A stretch of 64,000 nt of DNA, from the NCBI GenBank assembly GCA_905182405.1, contig CAJJBQ010000001.1:992001-1056000 (forward strand). Direction: 5' to 3'. Of this stretch, positions 11,008 to 19,700 are shown in pieces. Source of the stretch: Akkermansiaceae bacterium (GTDB lineage: Bacteria; Verrucomicrobiota; Verrucomicrobiia; Verrucomicrobiales; Akkermansiaceae). A program made the translations under genes and the position numbers. The notes beneath the pieces were generated by a model. It made no database searches. It was not told the origin of the DNA and saw only the letters and a list, made by a program, of their open reading frames with translations. Position 1 is the first letter of the stretch. The number at the start of each line of letters is the position of its first letter.

Positions 11008-11826
11008 TCAATCAGCGATCATTTTCAGCACTTCGGAAGCGCTTTTTCCTTTTTGCCGAAGGTTGGCGATGGATAGGCTGCGGTTCCTTTTTGCAAGGCG
11101 TTCTCCCGTTTCATCCCGAATCAGTTGATGATGTTCGTAATCTGGTTCTTCAAAATTGAGAAGATCTTGAAGAATTCGGTGAATGTGGGTGGAGGGAAGG
11201 AGGTCTTCGCCGCGCGTAACGAGGCTGATATTTTGTGCGTGATCGTCCACGACGACGGCGAGGTGGTAGGAAGTGTCGATATCTTTACGGGCGAGAACGA
11301 CGTCGCCGAGGAGCGTGGGATCAACGGCGATGGTTCCGTGAAGACGGTCGTGGAAAGTGAGTTTTTGGCCCGCTTTTCGGGTGTCGAGCCTCCAAGCTGG
11401 TTCTCTTTGTTGCATTTTCCAGGAAACGTCAGTGGCACTTATGTTACGGCAAGTTCCCGGGTAGAGCGGGCCTTCGGGGCCTTGGGGCGCATTTGCGAGT
11501 TCGGCGAGTTCTCTTTCGATTTCTTTTCGGGAGCAGAAGCAGGGATAGACCATTCCTTGAGATTTTAGGATTTCAAGAGCATCGGCGTATTGAGGAAGCC
11601 TTTCCCGTTGTCGCCACGGTTTCTGTTGCCAGTGGATGCCGAGCCATTGCAGGTCTTCTTCGATGGCGTCGTAAAATTCTTCGCGCACGCGGGTGTGATC
11701 GATGTCTTCGAATCGCAGGAGGAACTCACCGCCGTTTTCCTGAGCGCGCTCAAAAGCCACCTGGGCCGCGAAGACGTGACCGAGGTGGAGGTGGCCGGTG
11801 GGGCTGGGGGCAAATCGAGTGATCAT
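11008..11826 (-). CDS. gluQ: Glutamyl-Q tRNA(Asp) synthetase
   Basis: 272 residues. N-terminal RFAPSPTGHLHLGH carries the class I HxGH signature. The zinc-type region CFCSRKEIE...YPGTCR and the reduced KMSKS motif ERLAKRN near residue 248 are visible. It lacks the anticodon-binding domain of GltX, which distinguishes GluQ-RS. These enzymes add glutamate to queuosine at the wobble position of tRNA-Asp. It is divergent from the desaturase gene, with 58 bases between starts. Confidence 0.92.
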   Translation of the reverse strand: MITRFAPSPTGHLHLGHVFAAQVAFERAQENGGEFLLRFEDIDHTRVREEFYDAIEEDLQWLGIHWQQKPWRQRERLPQYADALEILKSQGMVYPCFCSRKEIERELAELANAPQGPEGPLYPGTCRNISATDVSWKMQQREPAWRLDTRKAGQKLTFHDRLHGTIAVDPTLLGDVVLARKDIDTSYHLAVVVDDHAQNISLVTRGEDLLPSTHIHRILQDLLNFEEPDYEHHQLIRDETGERLAKRNRSLSIANLRQKGKSASEVLKMIAD

Positions 11827-11884
11827 GGTTCGACAAAAAAAGAGTTAGCGAGACCTTCAGTGCTGGTCTATGGATCGGGTGTCC

Positions 11885-13411
11885 ATGAGCAAGCAGCAAA
11901 AAGTGGTGATTATAGGAGCGGGCCCGGGAGGGCTCTCTGCGGCCATGATTTTGGCAAACAGAGGCTTTGATGTCACGGTTGTCGAAAAGGCGGATCGCGT
12001 CGGCGGGCGAACTGCCGAAATGAAGCTGGGCGACTACTCCTTCGATTTGGGTCCCACCTTTCTTCACCAGAAATTTGCGCTCGATGAGATTTTTGCCGAA
12101 ACCGGGCGGGAGAGCGCGGATTACATCGAATTTGTGCCCCTTGATCCCATGACCCGGCTGAGCTGGGGTGAGGTTTCTATCGAGACTTCAAGCGATGAAG
12201 ACACGATGGCAGGACGCATTGCCGAGGTCTTCCCTGGTGACGAGGTAGGCTACCGACGTTTCATTGCCGATCATGCTGCGAAGTTGAACAAGATTTATCC
12301 GGTCCTGCAGCAGCCTTACCATAAGCTCTCCTCCTATATCACGAAGGATATCGCAGGTGTTTTCCCCTATATTGCGACGGCAAAGAGCGTGGTCGATGTT
12401 TTGGATACCTATTTCGATGACGACCGGCTGAAGCTGGCTTTCACTTTCCAGGCCAAGTATCTCGGCATGAGCCCTTGGAAGTGCCCGGCGCTCTTCAGTA
12501 TCCTCTCCTACATCGAGTATAAATACGGGATCTACCATGTTCAGGGGGGGCTTAATAAGATCCCTGCGGGAATGGCGAAGGCCGCAGAAGAAGATGGTGC
12601 CAGTATTCGACTTTCTTGCGGTGTGAAAGAGATCCTCATGGATGGCCCGGTGACGCAGGGAGTTCTCCTTGAAAACGGCGAACGTCTGGAAGCCGATCAC
12701 GTAGTGATGAATGCCGACTTTGGTCATGCGATGGTGAATCTCATGAATGGGAAGAAAAAATCAGAAGAGAAAATGCGGGAGAAGAAATTTTCCTGCTCCA
12801 CCTTCATGCTTTATCTGGGAATCGACAAACTCTACGCCGATGAGCCTCACCATCATGTCCTTTTCGCGGATGATTATCAGCGCAATGTTGATGAGATCCG
12901 GGGTGAAAAAGAGATCTCACAGGACATGTCGATCTACGTGCGGAATTCGAGTGTGACTGATCCAACGGTGGCTCCAGAAGGCCATTCACAGCTCTATATT
13001 TTGGTGCCCACGATCAATTGCCGACACGGACATGATTGGGAAGCGACGAAGAAGGAGTATCGCGATATCGTGATCAAGCGGATCGAAGAACGCACCGGGA
13101 TGAAGGATCTCAGCAAACACATCGTGGCTGAGCGCATTTTGACTCCCACGGATTGGGAAGAAGATTCGAACGTCTTTATGGGGGCCACATTCAATCTCGC
13201 TCATACGATGGATCAAATGCTTTATTTTCGTCCGCACAATCGACTTCGGGGCTTCGATAATCTTTACCTTGTCGGCGGAGGAACCCACCCGGGGAGTGGA
13301 CTTCCGACGGTCTTTGAAAGCGGTCGTATTTCGTCCAATCTTCTCTGCGATGCCGCTGGAGTTTATTATGAACGGGCGGATTTGGCTTCGGCTATTCTAG
13401 CGAAAGGATAG
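11885..13411 (+). CDS. crtI: CrtI/CrtN-type carotenoid desaturase
   Basis: 508 residues. The Rossmann FAD fingerprint VIIGAGPGGLSAAMILANRG, the second segment EKADRVGGRT, and the C-terminal FAD loop GGGTHPGSGLPTVFESGRIS are typical of phytoene and diapophytoene desaturases. These flavoenzymes dehydrogenate C40 or C30 carotenoid precursors at the membrane, so the organism is probably pigmented. Substrate length cannot be told from sequence alone. The amine-oxidase superfamily is broad, but the GGGTHPGSGLP motif points firmly to this branch. ATG at 11885 is chosen; another in-frame ATG lies at 11870. Confidence 0.85.
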   Translation: MSKQQKVVIIGAGPGGLSAAMILANRGFDVTVVEKADRVGGRTAEMKLGDYSFDLGPTFLHQKFALDEIFAETGRESADYIEFVPLDPMTRLSWGEVSIETSSDEDTMAGRIAEVFPGDEVGYRRFIADHAAKLNKIYPVLQQPYHKLSSYITKDIAGVFPYIATAKSVVDVLDTYFDDDRLKLAFTFQAKYLGMSPWKCPALFSILSYIEYKYGIYHVQGGLNKIPAGMAKAAEEDGASIRLSCGVKEILMDGPVTQGVLLENGERLEADHVVMNADFGHAMVNLMNGKKKSEEKMREKKFSCSTFMLYLGIDKLYADEPHHHVLFADDYQRNVDEIRGEKEISQDMSIYVRNSSVTDPTVAPEGHSQLYILVPTINCRHGHDWEATKKEYRDIVIKRIEERTGMKDLSKHIVAERILTPTDWEEDSNVFMGATFNLAHTMDQMLYFRPHNRLRGFDNLYLVGGGTHPGSGLPTVFESGRISSNLLCDAAGVYYERADLASAILAKG

Positions 13412-13413
13412 GG

Positions 13414-14088
13414 ATGAAAGTGGAGCACTTTTCCATGCGCCCGATTGGGGTGATCGAGAGTTGCTTTGGAGAAAAGTTCGCTACGCCACGTCAAAGTGGT
13501 CTCGTGCCCAATGCTTGGGGGAGAATCGTTTTTGAAGATGAAGTTGACTCGGAAGCTTGCCGGGGATTGGAGGAATTCAGCCATCTTTGGATTGTCTTTG
13601 TCTTTGATCAAGTTCCAGAAGATGAGGTGCGATGGCTGGTGCGGCCTCCGCGGCTGGGTGGAAATGAGAAGAAGGGTGTGTTTGCGACCCGCTCGCCTTT
13701 TCGGCCCAATCGAATTGGCCTCTCGCTGGTGAGGATCGAAAAGGTGACTTCGGATGCGGTTGAAATCTCTGGTTTGGATTTGGTCGAGGGCACTCCGGTT
13801 CTTGATTTGAAACCCTATCTTCCCTTCGTAGAATCGGTGCCCGAAGCGGTGGGTGGATTTGCCGGGGAAGCACCGCCGTCTCTTGCGGTGGATTTTCCAG
13901 AGGAATTAAAAAGTGGGCTTGATAAAGCTACGCGGAAATTTATTTCCGAGGCACTCGCGCTGGATCCCCGGCCTGCCTACCATCGTGATTCCGAGAGGGA
14001 ATACGGCTGCCTTTTGGCAGGCTTTGAAGTCAGATGGAGGGCGAACGAGGAGACGGTCACCATTTTAAGCATTTACGAAAAACTCTAA
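13414..14088 (+). CDS. trmO: tRNA (t6A37) N6-methyltransferase TrmO
   Basis: 224 residues of the TsaA/TrmO fold. MRPIGVIES at the N-terminus and ATRSPFRPNRIGLSLVRI in the SAM-binding beta-barrel are diagnostic, and the C-terminal part carries DPRPAYHRDSEREYG. TrmO methylates t6A37 to m6t6A in ACY-decoding tRNA-Thr. An AAAGGA Shine-Dalgarno sequence lies before ATG 13414, which is 3 bases after the desaturase stop, so the two are probably co-transcribed. Confidence 0.9.
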   Translation: MKVEHFSMRPIGVIESCFGEKFATPRQSGLVPNAWGRIVFEDEVDSEACRGLEEFSHLWIVFVFDQVPEDEVRWLVRPPRLGGNEKKGVFATRSPFRPNRIGLSLVRIEKVTSDAVEISGLDLVEGTPVLDLKPYLPFVESVPEAVGGFAGEAPPSLAVDFPEELKSGLDKATRKFISEALALDPRPAYHRDSEREYGCLLAGFEVRWRANEETVTILSIYEKL

Positions 14089-14090
14089 GC

Positions 14091-14444
14091 ATGGACATTC
14101 GAAAATACGCAGAGCAGAAGCCCTTTACCACGAAAGACGGGTCCACGGTTCGCAGTCTGCTGGATTTCAGCAATGCCGCGGTGCAAAAGCAAAGTTTGGC
14201 GGAAGCCACGCTTCCGTTCGGTGGTGAGACGGAGCGTCACTACCATAAAGTGAGTGAGGAACTTTACTATCTCCTAGAAGGGACTGGTCTGATGGAGGTC
14301 GATGGGGAAGAACGTGAGGTTGGGCCCGGAGACGCCATCCTCATTCCTCCCGGAGCGTGGCATCAGATCAAAGCGGTCGATGCCCTTCGTTTCCTCTGCT
14401 GCTGCGCGCCGCCGTATCAGCACGACGACACTTACTTCGAGTGA
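14091..14444 (+). CDS. Cupin-domain protein
   Basis: 117 residues forming a single cupin barrel. The first metal motif is RHYHKVSEELYYLLEGTG and the second GPGDAILIPPGAWHQI, giving the usual two or three histidines and a glutamate. It is a small mannose-6-phosphate-isomerase-like cupin; the ligand cannot be predicted. Start at 14091 is 2 bases after the trmO stop. It converges with the Dabb gene, whose stop is 2 bases away. Confidence 0.85.
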   Translation: MDIRKYAEQKPFTTKDGSTVRSLLDFSNAAVQKQSLAEATLPFGGETERHYHKVSEELYYLLEGTGLMEVDGEEREVGPGDAILIPPGAWHQIKAVDALRFLCCCAPPYQHDDTYFE

Positions 14445-14445
14445 T

Positions 14446-14832
14446 CTACTTCTGTGAAACGAAATCGACGACGAGGACCTTATCGAGGACGGGGAGGAGC
14501 GTTGCGACGAAGGCTTTGTGGGCCTTGTGAGGAAGGTAGACCTCCAGTCCGGCCTTGTCCTTGAAGCTGACAACGAAGCAGTGGGTGAAACCTTGGTCGT
14601 GATTCTCAGGGCTCACGTTGGTGCCCCACTCGAAGTCCGTGATGGTGGCGATTTTCTTTGAGAGAGCGATGAACTCTCTTTCGATCATGCCGGTCTGCTC
14701 CTTGGTGGCGTTGTCTTTGAACTTAAACATCACGATGTGGCGGTAAGGCGATGGAGTGGGTTTCGATTCTTCGTGATGATCAGCCATGACGAAAAAGGGA
14801 ATGAAGGCGAGGAGGCAGATGAGGGTTTTCAT
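14446..14832 (-). CDS. Secreted Dabb (stress-responsive A/B barrel) protein
   Basis: 128 residues with a signal peptide (cleavage probable after VMA) and then one Dabb alpha-beta barrel. The start YRHIVMFKFKDNATKEQ, the EWGTNVSPENHDQGFTHCFVVSF middle segment and the KAHKAFVATLLPVLDKVLVVDF end are characteristic. Cytosolic homologues are small dimers of varied function; secreted Dabb proteins are frequent in Verrucomicrobiota and Planctomycetota. It overlaps the upstream DUF3817 gene by 4 bases, so the two are translationally coupled. Confidence 0.85.
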   Translation of the reverse strand: MKTLICLLAFIPFFVMADHHEESKPTPSPYRHIVMFKFKDNATKEQTGMIEREFIALSKKIATITDFEWGTNVSPENHDQGFTHCFVVSFKDKAGLEVYLPHKAHKAFVATLLPVLDKVLVVDFVSQK

Positions 14833-15134
14833 GGGTTAGCGGATTGTTGCTCACGTTTGAGTGAGGGTTCGAGGAAAAAAGGGGCAAAGGGAATGAGGGC
14901 GCAGATGAAGACTTGCACGACACGCTTGAGGGGCCATTTTTGGCGGCCCCAGCAGGCAAATAGGAGGATGAGAAAAACGGTGAAGATGGCTCCGTGGATC
15001 ATTCCGGGGATACGGATGGCGTCGTCATTTCCAAGCATGCGTTTTTCGTAGATAGAGAAATAGAGGAGGACGATGAAGGAGAGTCCGTCGAGGAGGGAGA
15101 AAAGGCGGAGAAGGCCGAGGGGAAATTGAAACAT
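14829..15134 (-). CDS. DUF3817 membrane protein
   Basis: 101 residues with three predicted membrane helices (about 10-28, 45-63, 72-90). The LRLFSLLDGLSFIVLLY start and PGMIHGAIFTVFL middle match the DUF3817 family, whose role is unknown. It is the first gene of a two-gene unit with the Dabb protein. Confidence 0.8.
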   Translation of the reverse strand: MFQFPLGLLRLFSLLDGLSFIVLLYFSIYEKRMLGNDDAIRIPGMIHGAIFTVFLILLFACWGRQKWPLKRVVQVFICALIPFAPFFLEPSLKREQQSANP

Positions 15135-15209
15135 GGTTTTGAAGGATGAGTGGTGAAGGCCCGGTTAGGGACAAGTGAAACGGCGAGGGCGCCGCGACTC
15201 CTCTCCTAA

Positions 15210-15554
15210 TCAGGCGCGCTTCTGCGAGAGCATGATTTCGTTTCCTTCGGTGTCAAAGCAGAAGGCGAGGTGGACCATGCCGTCTTCTTCCTCGGGTTCG
15301 CGCACGAGTCCGCCGCCATTGGTTTTGAGGACTTCGACGGCTTCGAGGACATTGTCGCATTGGAAACTGAGGCCGGTCCAGGTTCGTTTGCCTTCGCCGC
15401 CGCCGTGGATGCCGATGGTGGAGCCGCAAAGAGTGAGCTCGCTCCAGACTTCCATTTCGAACTGGAGTTCGGCACCGAAGGTGTCCTGATAGAATTTGAT
15501 AGCGCGGAGGTGGTCGGAGGCCCAGAGGGCATACTTGACTTTCAAAACGGTCAT
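15210..15554 (-). CDS. Glyoxalase/VOC-family protein
   Basis: 114 residues of a vicinal-oxygen-chelate fold. It has the usual opening KYALWASDHLRAIKFYQDTFGAEL and the end VHLAFCFDTEGNEIMLSQ. Such proteins are metal-dependent isomerases, dioxygenases or resistance proteins; which one cannot be told here. It stands alone, divergent from the gene at 15674. Confidence 0.85.
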   Translation of the reverse strand: MTVLKVKYALWASDHLRAIKFYQDTFGAELQFEMEVWSELTLCGSTIGIHGGGEGKRTWTGLSFQCDNVLEAVEVLKTNGGGLVREPEEEDGMVHLAFCFDTEGNEIMLSQKRA

Positions 15555-15673
15555 GAAGGAGGGGTAACAGGAGAAATGGGGGGTGCAAGCAGAGGAACTC
15601 TGAATGCCGAGTTAAGGGGGACCTCGGGAGTGAGCGGGTTGCCAAAGTGGAGGAGGGCGGTATCATCTCTGCG

Positions 15674-16168
15674 ATGAAACTTGCGCCTTTTCCCAGCCCC
15701 CGCGTTTTGGTGCTCCAGTGGGAGGCGGGGGAGATCAAGCGCGAGGAGCTTCAGCGACTCATGGCGCTGCATCAGGCCGCTATATTAGAAGAGGCGGAAG
15801 AGGAGCGTGCGAATCCGGTTGCGAGCTACGTGGATCGCATGATGAACAAGCGGATGGCGAAGAAGCTCATCAATGCGCATGGGGAAGCGAATATGCGGGA
15901 GCTCTGTCTGGCGCTCTCGGAAGTGCCGGAGTTTCTTCCGGCGGCTTTTTTGTGGAATGCCGATCATTGGGATCTTCCGCTACATTGCTTTATTCGAAAC
16001 AAGCGCGAGCCGATCTTTCGGATTCGGGAGGTTTTCGTGCGGAGTGATCGGGCGATGATGCTGGTGGAGCACGGGTCATCGAAGAAAAAGGAAACGGAGC
16101 GCGAACGGTTTCATTTCGAGCGCCATTGGCGGGGTGAGATGAAGGTGGTGAAGCGGGAGGTTGTTTAG
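15674..16168 (+). CDS. Conserved-type hypothetical protein
   Basis: 164 residues, predicted cytosolic, rich in charged residues. It contains a helical first half (REELQRLMALHQAAILEEAEEE, then YVDRMMNKRMAKKLINAHGE) and a more beta-like second half (PIFRIREVFVRSDRAMMLVEHG) with a basic tail. I do not recognise a family. Codon use fits the neighbours and it is followed by a plausible terminator, which supports it being real. Start ATG 15674 is chosen at the point where the sequence becomes protein-like. Confidence 0.65.
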   Translation: MKLAPFPSPRVLVLQWEAGEIKREELQRLMALHQAAILEEAEEERANPVASYVDRMMNKRMAKKLINAHGEANMRELCLALSEVPEFLPAAFLWNADHWDLPLHCFIRNKREPIFRIREVFVRSDRAMMLVEHGSSKKKETERERFHFERHWRGEMKVVKREVV

Positions 16169-16197
16169 GGGTTGAGGAGTTCTTCTTAAGTGTCTCT

Positions 16198-16230
16198 CGG
16201 TGGTCGCTGAATCGCCGAAACTTTTTTTTT
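16198..16230 (+). terminator. Intrinsic terminator
   Basis: CGGTG pairs with CGCCG (5 bp, one G-T) around a 10-base loop, followed shortly by nine T at 16222-16230. It follows the gene ending at 16168. Confidence 0.5.
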
Positions 16231-16340
16231 AATGCTCTTCTTTTTTCGTCATCCCAAGCTTTAAAGAGGTAGATTTGGGTTACCTGAAAGAAGCCGTTGG
16301 AATGGAGCGGGCAACGAGAATAGAAATGAGGTTATGGGCA

Positions 16341-16526
16341 TCAAGGATTGGTTTCATTTTCGTTGGGCTTTACGGTCGTCTTCAAGATTTGCGCAGAACG
16401 TTGAATCTTCCCTGACTGGATCAAGTCAAGTGTCAGGCTCAGGGCAAAGAGCGCGATCAGGGTGACGGTGAACGTTTTTTTTATTGGAGCTGAAGGTGAG
16501 CTAGGGAATCCGGAAAACTTTGCCAT
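16341..16526 (-). CDS. Possible small single-pass membrane protein
   Basis: 61 residues from ATG 16526. One clear membrane helix (FTVTLIALFALSLTLDLI) follows a short basic-flanked N-terminus, with a polar C-terminal tail. No family recognised. It is divergent from yebC with about 50 bases between starts. An in-frame ATG at 16568 would extend it by 14 residues. Confidence 0.4.
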   Translation of the reverse strand: MAKFSGFPSSPSAPIKKTFTVTLIALFALSLTLDLIQSGKIQRSAQILKTTVKPNENETNP

Positions 16527-16574
16527 TTTCAATTCTGCTAGTCCCGCTAGCTTCAACGTAAGCAGCAATACGAT

Positions 16575-17285
16575 ATGGGACGCGCATTTGAAATTCGGAG
16601 AGGGGCCAAGGAGAAACGTTGGGGAAAAATGTCACGTATTTTTCCGAAGCTAGCAAAGAGCATCACGATGGCTGCAAAGGCGGGTGGTGATGATCCTGAC
16701 TCGAATGCGACTTTGCGGACCGCTATTGTCAATGCCAAGGCAGAGAATATGCCGAAGGACAATATTGATAAGGCGATTAAGCGCGCGATGGCGAAGGACC
16801 TAGAAGATATCACGGAGATCAATTACGAGGCGAAGGGGCCTCACGGTTCGCTTTTCTGGGTGGAGTGCGCCACGGATAATACCAATCGCTCTTACACCAA
16901 CGTCCGGACCATTTTTAGTAAGAACGGCGCAGAAATCGTGAATTCGGGTTCGCTCGACTTCATGTTTGACCGCAAAAGCGTGATCGAATTTGGGACGGAG
17001 GGCGTGGAGCTGGAAGAGCTCGAGTTGGAACTCATGGATGCTGGGCTTGAGGAAATGGAAGCCGAAGACGGGATGGGTCTCGTTTATGGTGCTTACACCG
17101 ATTTTGGAAACCTCACTTCGGTGATGGAAAAGATGAAAGTCGAGGTGACAAAAGCGAGTCTTGAGCGGATCTCAAATAATCCGAAGAAGTTTACGGCTGA
17201 GCAGCTGGAAGAAATCGATGCTCTGGTCGATTTTCTTGAGGACGACGAAGATGTCCAAGCGGTTTACACGAATATCGACCGCTGA
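16575..17285 (+). CDS. yebC: YebC/PmpR-family regulator
   Basis: 236 residues. The whole family pattern is visible: MGRAFEIRRGAKEKRWGKM, SNATLRTAIVNAKAENMPKDNI, then a central GPHGSLFWVECATDNTNRSYTNVRTIFSKNG segment, and the acidic C-terminal EQLEEIDALVDFLEDDEDVQ. These proteins act as transcriptional regulators or translation factors that relieve ribosome stalling. Length is close to the usual 240-250. Confidence 0.93.
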   Translation: MGRAFEIRRGAKEKRWGKMSRIFPKLAKSITMAAKAGGDDPDSNATLRTAIVNAKAENMPKDNIDKAIKRAMAKDLEDITEINYEAKGPHGSLFWVECATDNTNRSYTNVRTIFSKNGAEIVNSGSLDFMFDRKSVIEFGTEGVELEELELELMDAGLEEMEAEDGMGLVYGAYTDFGNLTSVMEKMKVEVTKASLERISNNPKKFTAEQLEEIDALVDFLEDDEDVQAVYTNIDR

Positions 17286-17318
17286 TTTTTTGGAGCAGGA
17301 ATAATAGACCTGCTAGCT

Positions 17319-17338
17319 GGGCGATACGGCGATCGCCC
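17319..17338 (+). terminator. GC-rich hairpin after yebC
   Basis: GGGCGAT, loop ACGGCG, ATCGCCC form a perfect 7-bp stem about 35 bases after the yebC stop. The following sequence is only weakly T-rich, so termination strength is uncertain. Confidence 0.4.
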
Positions 17339-17369
17339 CTCCCTTGATTCTCTTAAAAGGGACAGGGGC

Positions 17370-17504
17370 TTACATGCCTCCGAAAAGGCCCATCATTTGA
17401 CAGACCTTCACGGTGTAAACTAAGAAGAAGGAAAAGTGGAGGACGAGGTAGATCAGGATCGTGGTCTCGATCTGCTTGCGAGTCATGGTTGGGATCAATT
17501 TCAT
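17370..17504 (-). CDS. Small single-pass membrane protein, 44 residues
   Basis: From ATG 17504 the frame reads MKLIPTMTRKQIETTILIYL, then a hydrophobic helix (VLHFSFFLVYTVKVC) and ends QMMGLFGGM. It has a compact N-in topology with basic residues first. A second ATG at 17486 would give 38 residues. Protein-like composition and isolation between other genes support it, but no family is recognised. Confidence 0.45.
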   Translation of the reverse strand: MKLIPTMTRKQIETTILIYLVLHFSFFLVYTVKVCQMMGLFGGM

Positions 17505-17571
17505 CGGCGGGCGGAAGATGAAAGCTTGAGCGGCCGGGGTCAAGAATTTGCGATCGCTTCAGTAATTTTCC

Positions 17572-17751
17572 TTAAGGCAGTGGCAAAGAGCACGATGGCT
17601 TGAGATCTGTAAAACAGTGCGACCGGCCTTGGTGGAGATCTTTTGGTTCTTGGCGTAGGGCCTTGGCGGCTGCTTCGCGGATTTGGAGGCGGGTTCCGTC
17701 TTTGAGACAGACTTTGATGGCGTCGTGGAGAAGAAATGAGCCGAGATGCAT
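17572..17751 (-). CDS. Possible 59-residue protein or gene remnant
   Basis: From ATG 17751 the first 40 residues (HLGSFLLHDAIKVCLKDG, TRLQIREAAAKALRQEP) look like genuine helical protein. The end (CFTDLKPSCSLPLP) does not, and the frame is open far upstream without a start. It may be a C-terminally altered remnant. No family recognised. The gap to the antiporter is otherwise featureless. Confidence 0.3.
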   Translation of the reverse strand: MHLGSFLLHDAIKVCLKDGTRLQIREAAAKALRQEPKDLHQGRSHCFTDLKPSCSLPLP

Positions 17752-17864
17752 GAGGCTGCGGGTTATGAGAGGGGGCGGGCGTTGAGCAATCTGAGATGTT
17801 TTGGAAATCGTTTGTTTCGTTGATCTGCCCTTGGTTGGCGGCGGAATTGAGCTAGGATTCGCGC

Positions 17865-19700
17865 GTGAGTCTTCTCAACTATTTAGCATTTCTTTTGGGC
17901 TTGGGCGTGATTGCCCAGTGGTTGGCTTGGCGGTTGAAGCTTCCGTCGATTCTTCTTCTTCTGCTCTTTGGATTTGGTCTCTCGCAGTTGACCGGGATGC
18001 AGATCGACGACTACCTCCAGGGGGAGGAAGCGCTCTTGAGTTTGGTCGGATTTTTTGTCGCGATCATTCTTTTTGAAGGAGGGTTGACGCTTAAGTTTAC
18101 CGAGCTGAAGGAGGCTGGGACTCCCGTGAGGCGCTTGTGTACATACGCGGTGGTTATCGCGTTTGTGCTGACGACGGTGGTGGCGCGTTATACTCTGGGA
18201 TTTCACTGGCAGGTTTGTGCTCTCGTTGGGGCAATTTTGGTGGTGACGGGACCGACGGTGGTGGGGCCAATTTTACGGCTGATTAAGCCACAGCGAAAGG
18301 TGGCTTCGATCGTGAAGTGGGAGGGCATCGTTGTCGATCCCATGGGGGCGGTGCTCGCGGTGCTGGTGTTCATCGTGATTCAAACCGGTGGATTTGGAGA
18401 CAGCTGGGATAACATTCTTTGGGCCATCGTGAAGACGGTTGTGATCGGGGTTGGCGTGGGCTGGGGGCTAGCGAAGGTGGTGGAGCAACTTTTGGCGCGT
18501 CATTTGATTCCGGACTTTCTTGAGAGTGTCTTTTTCCTGGCACTTGTGGGCGTGGCTTTCGCGGGCTCGAATGCGTTGCAGCACGAATCTGGCTTGTTGA
18601 CGGTCACAATTTTAGGGGTCGCTTTGGCGAATCAGAAGAAGGTTTCGGTTCGGCATATTTTAGAGTTCAAAGAGCACCTGCGGGTGCTGATTATTTCTCT
18701 TCTGTTCTTGATGCTTTCGGGTCGTATTGGATTAGAGGAGCTTCAGGCGGTCTGGCAGAAAGGGCTTCTGTTTCTAGTCGGGTTGATTCTCATTGTGCGT
18801 CCGGCTTCAGTCTTTCTGTCTAATATTGGGGCAAAGAATGTCACTTTTAAAGAGCGACTCTTTCTTGCGCTTCTCGCACCACGGGGAATTGTCGCGGCGG
18901 CGGTGACGGCCGTCTTCGCTCTCGAATTGGAGCACCTCGCGGAGAAGAATCCGGGGAACGAAGATCTAGCTGTTCTGGCGGAGCAGGCTCACCAATTGGT
19001 ACCGTTGGTCTTCATTGTGATTTTGGGAACGGTGGCCTTTTATGGACTGCTTGCTGCGCCTCTCTCCCGCAAACTCGGGCTCGCACACAAGAATCCCGAT
19101 GGCATCCTCTTCGCTGGTTGTGATTCGTCGATTCGGGTGGTGGCCAAGGGACTCCACGATGAGGGTCACATGGTGACGCTTTTGGACACGCAGTATCAAA
19201 AGGTGGCTGCGGCTCGACTCGAAGGGTTGAATGCGGTCACCGCGAATATTTTGTCGGAGTATGCCGAGGAGGAATTGGACTTTGGCGGGCTGGGGCATCT
19301 CATTGCGGCGACGCCGAACGACGAGGTTAATTCCCTCGCCAGCCGCGAGTTTCAACACACTTTTGGGAAGGCCAACGTCTGGCAGATTTCACCAACCGAT
19401 AGTGACAGCCATCATACCCGGACGGTTGCTTCCCACATGCGTGGGCGATTCTGTTTCTCGGGAGGGCCGAAGTTTAAGGAGATCGAGGCCTTTGTGAGAG
19501 ACGGTGCCGTGATGAAGGCGACCCAGATTACCACTGTTTTCACAGTGGAGGATTTTAGGGCGACTTATGAAGATGCGATGATTCTCTTTAAGCACGATCC
19601 TGAAAAGGGATTGAGTCCGATCGAGTCCGATATCGAAGAGATCCAGCTCGTTGGCCCACTGACGATCTATGCGCTTGTGAAGGGAAAGGAGGGAGCATGA
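17865..19700 (+). CDS. Cation/proton antiporter with C-terminal TrkA-N domain
   Basis: 611 residues from GTG 17865. Residues 1-390 form about 12 membrane helices of the CPA1/CPA2 type, with the conserved FEGGLTLKF near residue 70 and TGPTVVGPI near 130. Residues about 405-520 are a Rossmann TrkA-N/RCK-like domain (LFAGCDSSIRVVAKGLHDEGH, AATPNDEVNSLASREF), which in KefB-type and CpaA-like proteins regulates transport by nucleotide binding. Exchange of Na+ or K+ for H+ is inferred. It overlaps the next gene by 4 bases. Confidence 0.88.
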   Translation: MSLLNYLAFLLGLGVIAQWLAWRLKLPSILLLLLFGFGLSQLTGMQIDDYLQGEEALLSLVGFFVAIILFEGGLTLKFTELKEAGTPVRRLCTYAVVIAFVLTTVVARYTLGFHWQVCALVGAILVVTGPTVVGPILRLIKPQRKVASIVKWEGIVVDPMGAVLAVLVFIVIQTGGFGDSWDNILWAIVKTVVIGVGVGWGLAKVVEQLLARHLIPDFLESVFFLALVGVAFAGSNALQHESGLLTVTILGVALANQKKVSVRHILEFKEHLRVLIISLLFLMLSGRIGLEELQAVWQKGLLFLVGLILIVRPASVFLSNIGAKNVTFKERLFLALLAPRGIVAAAVTAVFALELEHLAEKNPGNEDLAVLAEQAHQLVPLVFIVILGTVAFYGLLAAPLSRKLGLAHKNPDGILFAGCDSSIRVVAKGLHDEGHMVTLLDTQYQKVAAARLEGLNAVTANILSEYAEEELDFGGLGHLIAATPNDEVNSLASREFQHTFGKANVWQISPTDSDSHHTRTVASHMRGRFCFSGGPKFKEIEAFVRDGAVMKATQITTVFTVEDFRATYEDAMILFKHDPEKGLSPIESDIEEIQLVGPLTIYALVKGKEGA

